From assembly GCA_037389465.1 (NCBI GenBank), contig JAZARR010000296.1, positions 1,302,001 to 1,366,000 on the forward strand: a stretch of DNA of 64,000 nucleotides. Reading direction: 5' to 3'. The DNA comes from Baylisascaris procyonis (Eukaryota > Nematoda > Chromadorea > Rhabditida > Ascarididae). Below are positions 53,300-64,000 of this stretch, piece by piece. Numbering within the stretch: the stretch's first letter is position 1; each line of letters begins with the position of its first letter. The notes beneath the pieces are model-generated. The model had not been told where the DNA came from. It did not search any database and was given only the letters and a program-made list of their open reading frames with translations. Both the position numbers and the translations under genes were made by a program.

Positions 53300-56200
53300 A
53301 TGCGCGCGGCAATGCACAGCATACTAACGTTCGCTGTGTTTTTTTTTGTAATAGAAACGACCATTATTGCTCACGAAACAGCAATGATTGGTGGATGGAA
53401 GGAACAAAGCGTCGATGATAAGGATCTACAGGTTGGTATTATTTTCACTCATTTTTTGAAATTATATGTTCGTAATTATTATTGAAAATAAATATTTGAT
53501 AAGGTAGGTACATGTATTTGCATATAATTAGTAAGAAAGAGATTCGTTTATTTCGAATGAACTGTTTTGTAAGATTTCATTATTAGATTTGGAAGCATTA
53601 AATTATCTTGGAGGTAATGATACGAAATATTTTTGTTCAAATCATGCTTGCTTTGATTGTTTCAATTTTATGGTAATATAAAATTTTTACTGAGATTTGA
53701 TTGGCACTTGAAAAGACCTATAAGTTTGAATTTAGAAAGTTAACCAGGATGTATGTTTTTTTGCTGAATTTTTTTCAGCCATAAGGAGAGTAAGGTTTAC
53801 TCTTGATTTGGATTAGTAGATATTTTTTAGTCGATTCCAAAAATGGGTACTTCAATCATTTTAATTCAACTAATCAAGCAATGGGTATTTTGTGGGCAAT
53901 TCTCGTCAATAGAATCAAAGAAGGCATCTGAATCTGCGACATAGTTCAGGCTTGAAATCGTGGATAAATTTTTTTATGTAGAAAATTTTTTTGACACGCT
54001 ACTGCAATTAATTTCAGGAAAGAAGGTAAAAGAAGGGTCTCGTTCTTCATTTCTTCTTTAACCTAGAAGATCTCTTTCTTTACCAATTTCTACTCTACTT
54101 AGCTTCCACCCCCCCCCCTGTCCTTTAACCCTATTATTGGCCAAGCACGACAATGACTTGCACATTTTTGCATCGTGCTAAACAACCATTTTATTGACAA
54201 ACAGGTAGTTTTCTAGCCTATTGAATATTTGAAGGACCTCTCATGGCGTGCGATGAAGGGTATAAACGAACAATCAAACGACATGTATCATTTAATGCCG
54301 GTGAAGTTATTGAGTGCGAAATCACAAGTGGTTGCTGGCATGCAATATGAACTCGAAATACTTGTGGGGCAATCAGAATGCCGTAAAAATGTAAGATTTC
54401 AATATTTATTTGTGATTTACTTCTTCTTCCACCTTGATTGCCGAATTGGTCTCGTTAGAGATAAGAACGAATGCTGATACTTGTGTGTTTAATAGTGTTT
54501 ACTCAGTCGAATGGTTCCGGAATCTGTACCTGCAGGGTGACATCCATCTGTCGTAATCCAGGACATAAGCTCTCATAAATCCCAGTCTTGCAAATGGAAC
54601 GCCGATATTTTTTTTTTTCACTGAATGCACTGTTTATTGAGCTGGATTTCAACCCCGTTTTGTTTAAAAGGTGATCTCCGGCTCTCTTATCCCCTTGCTG
54701 TGCCTTTAGAATCAAACCCTTTTTGCCAATGTTAAACTTTTTAACTGTCATGAAACTTGTCTAATTTGATCCTTACATGTTGAGATCATCGTAATCCCTC
54801 AATCTACTGAGTAATTTTTCAGCATTGAGTAAATAAAACGTTTCCTAAAAAGCGTCGAAGCATTATTAACTGCTCGTTATAGGGATTCCTATCAGATTGC
54901 ATAGTTATATTAAAAATTATGCATATTGGAAATTCCTTCTTCGAATGTGATATACTAAATGTAGATATCTCGTTATAATTGACGTATTAATTTCATAGTT
55001 CGTTTTAGTTGTTTATAAAATATTGCGCATGTAATCTGATCCGATGTTATTATTGAATCGTTCTGTTTTTCTTTCCGTTACGGTTGAAATCTGATCTAGA
55101 AATTGCAAACTTTTTTAGGGTTTAGAATGAGTCTGTTGGTTTGTTAACTTAAGTTGAACTGTAGCAATCTCAGTTATTGATGGGCTCCTCGTCTTCCGTT
55201 GGTCATTCGATTTGTTATCACTTCATTTAGTAAGAGGGATGAAGGGTGAGGGAGGAAGTAAAAAATTATCAAACAATGAAAAAATAGTAAATTTTTAAAG
55301 GAAATGCTAACCTAATGTGTGTATGTTTTTCAGCAACTATCCTCTGAAGATGTGAATGCGGAAAATTGCAAAGAAAAGGAAGGAGGTCGTAGACAGGTGA
55401 GTGCTGCTTAACTTGAAATACATCTTTTAATTAATCAACAAAATGCCGCAAATGCTTCATATGCATTAAATTTTAAATTGAGGGTCGCAAATATGAGTTC
55501 GTTTTGAGTCCTCCACCCCGTTAAGGTGTTCAGAAATTTCTACCCAAGCTTCCAAAACGTTGAACATATATTTTGCCAGGAACATGCAGAGATGTCATGT
55601 AATATAACAGTTATAACTGGTGCGTTCTTTGGAACGAAACTTGTTTAATGTCCTTCCTTTCCTGTGCGTAGACTTCCTTGATTTTTTATCCATGAATGTG
55701 CCGTTAGATTCTTGTTTTTTATTTACACGTAGCCGGCCATTACATAGTCTTCTGTCACATGTTCGCATCAGAGAACTTCCCCTCCTTTCCTGCGCATAAT
55801 GTGATATAAGGTCTTCAAGGAGCAAGAGTTTCCAAGCTCCTTCCTTTCCCGATTGTGTTTACGGCCTCACCCACCTCCCTTCTCCGCGTAAAGCGTGACA
55901 TAGGTCTTAATGTAGACCTAACTGGATGGATTGAGTTGACTAACTGGGTGGCAGTTTCTCCCGTCCGTAATGCAGAGCAGGCCCGCTTGAAGTAACAGCT
56001 TCGGCACTACACCATTTCCGGATTGCGTCTTACAGTCGCATCCATCTCGTTTTAGTATAGTGCAGGTCCTCATAGGGTATCATCGAGTGTCATCCTTTCC
56101 CTATTATTATCATGCAACCTCCTTTCTGCCATACTTTGTTTGAGGCATACCCCTGAGCTAAATCCTTCCCAGATTGCGTCATCCGTTCCTTAATGTGATG

Positions 56201-56509
56201 CAGATCCTCGTTAGGTAAAACCGGACTTTTCTGGATTGTGTCGTATCGCCTTCTATCTCGTGTGCTAATTTGTTATATGGGGAGGATCCTAACATGAAGC
56301 AGTTTATGTTTTTTTCATGCTGTATTCATCCTTCAATTCCTATTTTTATCAGAAATCAGCCACCTGGATTGCCTTATTTTATTGATATTATAGTTCCAGA
56401 AAAAAGCAAGCGTTGATCAATTTTACAGATTTATGTTGTGACGGTGTGGCAGAAGCCGTGGGAGAACTTCGAACAGTTCACCATAAAGGAAATCAAGGAG
56501 GCCTCTTAA
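53300..56509 (+). CDS. Type 2 cystatin (secreted cysteine protease inhibitor), complete
   Basis: Four phase-0 exons: 53300-53431, 54217-54390, 55334-55396 and 56429-56509; 149 residues. A signal peptide starts MRAAMHS (an in-frame ATG at 53312 is an alternative start) with hydrophobic core ILTFAVFFFVI. The three inhibitory elements of type 2 cystatins follow in order: the N-terminal glycines in MIGGW, the first hairpin loop QVVAG, and the second hairpin PW in VWQKPWENF. Two cysteine pairs are possible (QSECRKN and ENCKEKE are visible). NEQSNDMYHLMPVKLL is nearly the same as the corresponding part of Onchocerca onchocystatin (from memory), supporting a clade III nematode. SND matches the motif linked to legumain inhibition in Brugia CPI-2 and human cystatin C. 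Known family roles include inhibition of papain-like host and parasite cathepsins. A diverged repeat lies in the last intron. Confidence 0.95.
55640..56270. repeat. Diverged tandem repeat in a cystatin intron
   Basis: A pyrimidine-rich, GC-richer stretch within the third cystatin intron. Related segments recur, for example CTTTCCCGATTGTGT, TTTCCGGATTGCGTC, TTCCCAGATTGCGTC and TTTTCTGGATTGTGTC, each followed at similar distance by AATGTGATGCAGATCCTC- or TAGTGCAGGTCCTC-like sequence. The period seems to be roughly 80-110 bp with strong divergence. Origin unknown. Confidence 0.55.
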
Positions 56510-58744
56510 GCAGATTATGTCAACTTTTGCAATTCTCATTCATATACTCACTTTGTAAAAAGATGTAACATTATCTACCTTTCATGAGCAACGGCTAAAC
56601 ACATAAAGCTCATTAGGATTGGAATTGGTCTAATGATTTTGAGCACAAATTATTCAATATCGTTACAGGAATATTACTTTTGAGTACAACGACGTAACCA
56701 TTGATACAATGCAAATGCTGTCAAATACTTATGAAATCGAACTCTTTAGCAAAAGGAAGTTCATCAAATTTTTTGCGTAAAATATGGCTAATGGTATCAA
56801 CCCAAAAATGGTCTATATTTCTGAGTAAAAAAAAATTTCCATTCACTTCAAATTTTATTTTCATACAACAATTATAGAAATTATCTCATGACTTTTGACT
56901 ATCATAGGTTGTATTTGCATTGCAATTTTATTTTAAGGCATACATGATTTCAATGTTGGTCCGTGGATCTAGTTCGCAGAAAAAGCTTTATATCCGCCTC
57001 TGTATTTATCTCTGAACACATTTCGTTCCTCTCCAGTATCGAGCCTACGGTTATCGCGGGTTTTTCTTACTGAATTTTGAGTAGATGCCCCTAACCAACA
57101 AGATATTTGCCCCCCCCCCCTCCCCCAAAGAGCATTTATTTATTCAGTTGATTTGTGTCAATGATTGTGCAATGACGTTTTCTAATATTTGAATTGCGAG
57201 GCATTTGCATTATGGGGCTATTCATAAGTAGCGCTCTTTCTAGCACAATTTTATCGGAATTTTTACGAAAGGCGATGAAACTTCAGCTTTAGCCCATTAA
57301 GAACGAGACCACAGATTAGCCTGACCATCAAGATTGTAAACAGTTTTCCTTTAAATTTCTTTATTGAATTTGCGCTTATTTTTGCACCATTTCCAACAAA
57401 TTTTTTTCTTCACCTTTCTCCTATGTTATTTCTCTTTTTTTTTAAAAAACCTTTTTTTAAAACTTTTATTTAAAACTTTCCTCTTTAAAAAAGAAATTAT
57501 TTTCCAATCTGTACGTCGAATCCCCTAGGGGATCTGCAGTCTCCCGTTCGCTTTCGAGATATTCATTTATGATTACAACAGTGTGTCGGTAATTGTATTG
57601 CTATTGGTGTTTTAGGATTTTCGACATTTACACCCTGAATTATTCTTGCATTTAGATTATCTTCTTCCTAATTTTATGCACTACAAAATTAGAATTCATT
57701 TTATCTTGATAGCCATTTGTGATATGGAGTTTTAAGCGTCTTCCTCATATTCACTTTTGTTCTCCTGTTTTTTTTTTTTTTTCTAATATTGTGAATTATT
57801 AAACACTTTGAGGTTGTTATATAGTCGATCCGATAAGTATAGACATTTTGATGAGTAAAATGCTTTTCCTTTCCATCGTATAATTTCTTCTTAGCTACAG
57901 TTGGAATAACATTTATGGTTGCTTTGCGAAGGAATTTGTAGACTATGATATAGTCTCGACAATATTGACTTTTCTTGTGGGGAGTTTTTAGCTAAATGAC
58001 TCCTCAGATTGTTGTAATTATTTGAAAGATTATAAAATCAGGAAGTTGCCTAGTAAAGTAAGGAATAAAGAGATCTTATATTGTGGAAGCTTTAAAAACA
58101 TCCTTGGTACCATAAATGAGGAACTTCCCCCAGTTGAGGAGGAGAAATAATAACTGATGAGTTTTGGAGTTTTCGATGAATAAAGCCTAATGAGTTGATA
58201 CTATGTTATATTTTTGTAAAAAATAAATGGAAATGCTTGTCAATTATATGGTTGATGTATGCGCCGTTGGTGGTAATCACTTTTATTTGAAATAAATTGT
58301 AAACTTTCATGCGTATCGTTAATTAATCGTCCAGAAAAGGCAAATATAAAAGCACGAAAATGAAGTGGAAAAATAGATAGGTAGATGTGATTACCATTTA
58401 ATAATTAACTGGTATACCAAACAGTGACGATCAAATGCAAGAACATTCAGGATCAAGCAATAGTTGATGGATTGCTGGAACGATGTGTTCGTAGATCATT
58501 CATGTTCAGGTTTTAGGAAACGAAGATGAGCTAACGATTTTTTTCTATCCTGAAATAATTCAGGTGAGAAGCGTTGAATTCTCCGAGAATGGCATTCAAA
58601 GAGTTGTTCTATAACCGAATTAATATCGCAAATTCTTTATGTTGAGTTTATTTATAAGTTGGACTTGTTTTATGTTTATTAGGCGACCGATGCCTGGTAA
58701 ACATTGCGTATTATGGAGCGTTGAGCAAATAGTGCTTGGTAAAA

Positions 58745-58886
58745 TGCTTGTTGTTTGAGTGGATGTTGGTGTTACTCCGGTTCAGTATGTTCCATTCCGG
58801 AATCGATGGTAGAGCTGCCTATTATTTAAGTGGATGTTGCTGTTATTCCGGTGCATTATATTCCATTCCGGAATCGATGGATTAGC
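58745..58886. repeat. 71-bp direct tandem duplication
   Basis: Two copies, 58745-58815 and 58816-58886, share AGTGGATGTTG and TTCCATTCCGGAATCGATGG at equal spacing; differences are scattered substitutions. Each copy contains the small palindrome TTCCGGAA. Confidence 0.88.
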
Positions 58887-60352
58887 AGAACTAAGCGTCA
58901 ATTACCACTCAAACTTTCCTCGAGTCTTTAAATGACCTCTAAGAACCTGAATTTTTTGTCGCTTTAATAGCAAATCTGAAGAACTGCTAGCACAAAAAGT
59001 CATGAATCATCCATATTATAATACCGCTTGCTCTAAAGTGTTTTGAAATGAAAAACACAACAATGTAGTTGTGAAGAATGAACAAATGTTAGCGCTGCAG
59101 TTCATCAATCAATAGTATCGGAGCTCGGAGCTGCTTTTTGGCTCATATTTTCGTTTCAGTATAATATAATTACCTTAAATACTTGAATTCTTTCACGCTG
59201 TTTAAGTGTAAATACTACGTTATTAATATAGAGCATGCCATAAAGTGTACATAAGAGTAGATATAAAATTTTTAGCGACGGGGTTAGAGGTGGGAGAAGA
59301 AAGAGATAGGGGAGGAGAGGAAATAACAACGACTCAAATTTTAATGAAGTTTTAATGAATGATCTATGTTTTCATGTAAGTTGAATTTATGCATAACTAA
59401 ACAACAATAAAGTTGAGTTGTTTATTGCTCTCATTCAGTGTGATTGCGATGTGGAAAATCAATGATGAAGCCATTGGGGATTGTTAGCTGATTTGTTTAG
59501 TTATTCGCTAGTGAAAGCTCGCCTTTCAAGAAACATTCACGATGAGCGGCTGCCCTGATTGACTGACTGACTGCCTGCTTGCTCTTCGTGTTGTTTTTGA
59601 GGCTCCAACAACAACATTCGGCATTATGCCAATATGCTTGAAATGATACTCTTCTTTATTTTTTTTTTTTATTTTTCTATTGCATTCTATATTTTTACTT
59701 CTCGTATTGAGGTAAATCTATTACCGTATTTTTATGGTATATCGGCTAAACGTATGCTTGAAATATTTCATCATAAGAAAATATATTTATAATAATACTT
59801 ATAACTATTTAGTATAATATTTTGACTTATCACTTATCACTTACGACATTTTAGTTGACTGTATTTATCGTAACTCATCGAATATTTAGGTGACATTTAT
59901 CGCGAGTATTAACCAACTCATCGAATATTGCGTTTTCTTTTTTTTCTATTCTTTCAATTATGCTTTTTCATTTATTTTATGATAGATGAAAAATATAACA
60001 AACAATATTTTGATTATAAATCTAAAAATTTCAACTTTTTTTTTAAATGAACCTTCACCATTTCCCTAAATCCATCGATGAGTCATTTGAATATTTAATA
60101 AAAACGGACGAGGATGAGAATAATAGATAACGATGAAATTTTCTGAAACTATTTTTTTTCTCGTTTTTTTTTTGATTTTCTAATTTAATGCTTTAAGATA
60201 AAAATTCAAATCTAAGAAAATTGCAATGAATCTAACGTTTAGTTGCTTAGAAATATTGCTGATGCAAATGAAGCCAAGACGTCTTGGCAGAAATTCTTGA
60301 AATTTTGGAGTTGCGTTTTAATGGGGAAAATTATAATACCGTTCAACTTCGA

Positions 60353-60493
60353 TTAGAAGCCCATTCTCAATGTCAACTCATCAACGGCAATATTCCCGTA
60401 CATTGCAGAGGTGAAGGACTTGAAAAATATTTCTCTATTAAGGGGAGAGAGATGTTGAACAATGTCATTCTCGATTATGCGTTCCCAAATAAC
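60353..60493 (-). other. Exon-like open segment, unrecognised (possible gene fragment)
   Basis: On the minus strand an acceptor-like CAATTTAG at 60494-60501 is followed by 46 open codons ending in TAA at 60353-60355, starting VIWERIIENDIVQHLSP and ending DELTLRMGF. The composition looks protein-like. The adjacent minus frame (60465-60692, with KTPELWAPDIMDFLNF) also looks coding-like but joins out of phase. No family recognised; it may be a terminal exon, a decayed gene or chance. Confidence 0.25.
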
Positions 60494-62491
60494 CTAAATT
60501 GCTGGAATCCCTCTCAGCTACCATCAAGACGATATACTCCTGGTTTCTTCGCTCATACATTCCCCTAGGATTATAGACTCCTAAAAAATTAAGGAAATCC
60601 ATAATATCCGGTGCCCATAATTCGGGGGTTTTATGGTGAGTTTTCACACCAACATAAGATGAAATATTATTTTCCGCAATAGCGTTGAACAACGTTTTTA
60701 TTAATTTTTCTATTTTTTTTTTCTCAATTATGGATGCAAATAATTCATTCCATATCGTATTGTTTAGAATATATTCATTCCATATCGGGAAACTTTCGAA
60801 TAGTTCATTCGATGAGCATGAATGAATTGCATTGCGGAGAAATTTTTACACTTTGCACGAAAAATTTTGACTTTTGATCGAAACTTATTGCTTCTTTTTT
60901 ATTTTCAATGTTGATGTATCGACTGAGAGACGCAAGAACAATTCACTTAGTTCGTTTTTTTTTTTGTTCGTTTTTCTTGTCGTATTTCTATATTTATTAA
61001 TTTTGTTTGTTATGATAGAAAGAAGTAAATGAGTTTCTATTTTTTTGTTGTTGTTGTTGAAATATTTATTTATTTAAATGAATTAATTTAGGGGCTGAAT
61101 TTTTTTTCCAGTGATATTAGGTTCTACACCTAGTCAGTAATATTCTATGACCCCCAAATGATCAATATTCAAGAATTAGTAGATGAAAGTATAATGGCTA
61201 ACTTTTTCTGCCAACTTTCAATATAATGGCTACTTGACGATCCATCTTAAATGAATCGTTGTCGATGGTCAGTGAGGTTAATAAAAATGAACGGTCATTT
61301 CCTAGATGGGCATTCGCTAGTCAATTAACAGCTTATATAAGCGAAAAACTTTCGTTTGCTTTCTATATTTTTCAGAATTTGTGAAAAAAATTAAATATTG
61401 ATAATAATTTGATCTATTTATTACATTATTCCGCCTATATATAAGCGGTTTTTTGATTTACCATTGTAAACAAAATGAACTATATTTTACAATTTTATTC
61501 GTGCAATCTTCAAGCTATATGGGTTATTCGGTGGAAAAAATAGCAAAAAATTTGACCTTTTTCTTCGGAGTATCAAATCCAACTTGAAAAATGAAGTTTG
61601 TTCTTTAAGGAAATGAACTTGTAACTTTCGAAGTCAAGTAAAATAGCACTTCTTCAACATAACTATTATACAGTTAACGAAATGCAAAGGACTTTTTTAT
61701 ATACATAAAAAACATTGACAATAAAAAGCATTAGTATAATATTATCATATCAGATGGCATTATGAGGTGATAATTGATGGGCTGAGGGAAAAATTTATAC
61801 GACATGAATATGATACGAGGGAAGGATTAAATGGGTGATATAGAAGAGGCAAATGAATTTGTGGAGAGAAAAAAACAATAAATTCAAATAAAACTAGAAA
61901 CATAAGTATACCTACTTACCTTATAAAACTTACTACGAATTAATTTAGTCTTTCGTGTTATCTGCATTCTAGAAATGCATTCTATAGGTAATTTCCCTTT
62001 ATAAATTACTTATAAATGCGATTGCAAATACACGATGGGAGATCTCACGTTTATAAGATGAGAGCATAGACGCCGCCTCTATATTTTAGTCTACACGATA
62101 TCGTGAGAGAGTTGCGATTAGGGCAATATGCATATCTACATCGTTTGCCTTTAGCAATATCGGATTACAAACGATCTCAACAACACTTAAATATCACTTA
62201 GTAGTTTGTTTCATTCGTCTTTCGTTCTTGTTGTGCATTCATCTGCTAGTTTAGAAGTTAGTTCGTTTATCGACCATTGCGAAAAAATACTTAGATTACA
62301 ATTATTAATGTTTATATGTTTAATTCCTTTTTTTTCTTTTCATTTATGTTTTTACTAGTAAATGTATATTTATTGAATTACGTAATGAGTCTCCTAATGG
62401 ATATTCGTTGTTTTAATTTAATTGTAACTGAAAGGACCGATTATTTAAATACTAGGTCGATTATTTAAATCTTAGGCGAGTAATTTCCCTC

Positions 62492-62791
62492 ATATAAATA
62501 TAAATATAAATATAAATATAAATATAAATATAAATATAAATATAAATATAAATATAAATATAAATATAAATATAAATATAAATATAAATATAAATGTAAA
62601 TATAAATATAAATATAAATATAAATATAAATAATAAATATAAGTATTAACATAAATATATATAAATATAAATATATAAATATAAATATAAATATAAATAC
62701 AAATATAAATATAAATATAAATATAAACATAAATATATAAATATAATATAAATATAAATATAAATATAAATATAAATATAAATATAAATAA

Positions 62792-62850
<59 letters not shown>
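62492..62850. repeat. (AAATAT)n followed by (TA)n
   Basis: About 300 bp of AAATAT hexamers with minor interruptions (62492-62795), passing into about 27 TA units (62796-62850). It ends some 115 bp before the start codon of the second cystatin. Confidence 0.95.
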
Positions 62851-62854
<4 letters not shown>

Positions 62855-62966
62855 AAATAGAATAGTTACCTTTCACGCATTTTGAAAACTAGCGCGCCCT
62901 ATATCATGGGAAAATTTATTGAAAATTCCTATTGTGTTGACATCATTTTCTAGGTGAACAAAGAGG

Positions 62967-63984
62967 ATGATAATCGGATGCATTATCTTCATAACAGCAC
63001 TGACGGTGAATAGTGTTATCGGTGTTGGCGAATACAGAGATATCGATGAGATCACTGATAAGAAATATGAGGTGGATAAACCTTTTTCATTCGGCTTCAT
63101 GTTGATCATGCATATCGATTAATTAGATAGATCCAAATTGAACTCAAATCTCTCATAGTTATATACTGTTATATCCAAATTTTGGAAGATTTTGCGGCTC
63201 ATTATTTTCTCACTAAAATCTGCGATAGATTTAATCACGAAAAGATAGCGTAGATACCAAAAATTTTCCTCTTTTTTTTTTTTCAAAATTGCTGAATTTC
63301 TTAGTATTTTCATCGCTTGTTCAGCAAATACTCCAGTCTTTAGCAAAATGGAAATTTGCGACTTAATTTTAACTGTTTGGGTAAAGGCGAGAGCATGCCC
63401 TTGTATTGGTTATATTAGCACTTCGAGAACACCTTAATGTAGAATTGGGAACCTTTATCTTGATGGTGGGAAGTTTCCAGAAATTGGCAAAAATAGATTC
63501 ATAATAGAATCTCTAATCTCTAGTAGTTTTATCATTCGAAAAATTTTGAAAGCTTCGATTTAAAAAAAAAAAAACTTAAAAGTATTTCTGATGGAAAGAA
63601 AGTAAACGTAAATTTTATTCAGCTAATATTTTATTCAGAAGTATTAATTTGTTTATTTCAGAATTGTTTATTCAGTTAATTTATTCAGAATTTCGAATTT
63701 CGGAATTATAAAAAACAATCTAAAATGATAGGGGGGATACTTATGTATCGTAAGATAACAGTTTTAATAAATATTATTCAAAAATATTAAATCACTTTTT
63801 AAAATGTTTCAATTGATCGTATTTAAAGGAAATGTCATGGCGAGCGGTGAATAAGCTAAATAAAGAGTCGAACGATCGCTATCATTGGATACCACTTCGT
63901 ATACTTCGGGTTCGTATGCAATTAGTCGCTGGAATGAAATATAAATTGGAGATGCTTATTGCACAATCAAATTGCGCTAAAAAT
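62967..63984 (+). CDS. Second type 2 cystatin, first two exons (partial at the right edge)
   Basis: Exon 1 (62967-63071, 35 codons) encodes a signal peptide beginning MIIGCIIFITALTVNSVIG and then VGEYRDIDEITDKKYE, the counterpart of IGGWKEQSVDDKDLQ in the upstream cystatin. Exon 2 (63829-63984, 52 codons) encodes EMSWRAVNKLNKESNDRYHW followed by the loop motif QLVAG and AQSNCAKN; its donor AAT/GTGAGT sits at the same codon as in the first gene. Intron 1 is phase 0 in both and of similar size (757 and 785 nt). SND is conserved. Exon 2 begins six codons later than in the first gene because its acceptor has moved. The PW-bearing exon lies beyond the window. Interpreted as a tandem duplicate. Confidence 0.87.
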
Positions 63985-64000
63985 GTGAGTTAAATTTTTT

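Larger units (their letters stand above)
56510..62491. other. Long intergenic stretch between the two cystatins
   Basis: 6 kb with no firm gene. It holds a 71-bp direct duplication (58745-58886), an exon-like open segment with splice-like ends (58510-58614, plus; 35 codons to a stop) and a minus-strand exon-like segment near 60353-60493. Several T-rich runs and a poly-C run at 57110-57120 are present. If the cystatin genes arose by tandem duplication, sequence between them may include decayed copies, but I see no cystatin motif here. Confidence 0.5.

Noticed and set aside
62873..63109. 78-codon minus-strand frame
   Set aside because: Antisense shadow of exon 1 of the second cystatin.

Overview
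This is a eukaryotic, AT-rich window with spliced genes (phase-compatible exons, GT donors, TTTCAG/TTTAG/AAG acceptors), long (TA)n tracts and occasional poly-G/poly-C runs. The two cystatins resemble filarial onchocystatin, and a TIMP start codon follows directly after a TTTCAG that could be a trans-splice site. Together these point to a parasitic nematode, most likely clade III (Spirurina). The species cannot be fixed from sequence alone. Gene models were built by hand from reading frames, splice phases and remembered human or nematode orthologues; no search was run.

Layout. 1-2687 (minus): the 5' four exons of Aquarius/EMB-4 (AQR), running off the left edge. 2688-6043: head-to-head intergenic region with a 27-bp minisatellite, a perfect palindrome and a TA tract. 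6044-14157 (plus): an ankyrin/SOCS-box protein of ASB3 type, 13 exons. 17354-32319 (plus): SKIC3/TTC37, the TPR scaffold of the Ski complex, 22 exons. 35181-44352 (plus): L-2-hydroxyglutarate dehydrogenase, 10 exons. 48175-51417 (plus): a secreted single-domain TIMP, 4 exons. 53300-56509 (plus): a complete type 2 cystatin, 4 exons. 62967-63984 (plus): the first two exons of a second cystatin, cut by the right edge.

The left two thirds hold housekeeping genes: two RNA-metabolism factors (AQR for intron-binding/spliceosome, SKIC3 for cytoplasmic 3'-5' mRNA decay), a predicted Cullin5 substrate receptor and a metabolite-repair enzyme. The right third is a same-strand run of three secreted protease inhibitors, one predicted against metalloproteinases and two against cysteine proteases. 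Both cystatins also carry the SND motif associated with asparaginyl endopeptidase (legumain) inhibition. This inhibitor cluster is the most interesting functional grouping in the window.

The remaining space is introns and intergenic DNA with microsatellites, a 64-nt miRNA-like hairpin in an ASB3 intron, and a diverged pyrimidine-rich repeat inside a cystatin intron. No tRNA, rRNA, transposase or reverse transcriptase gene could be supported.
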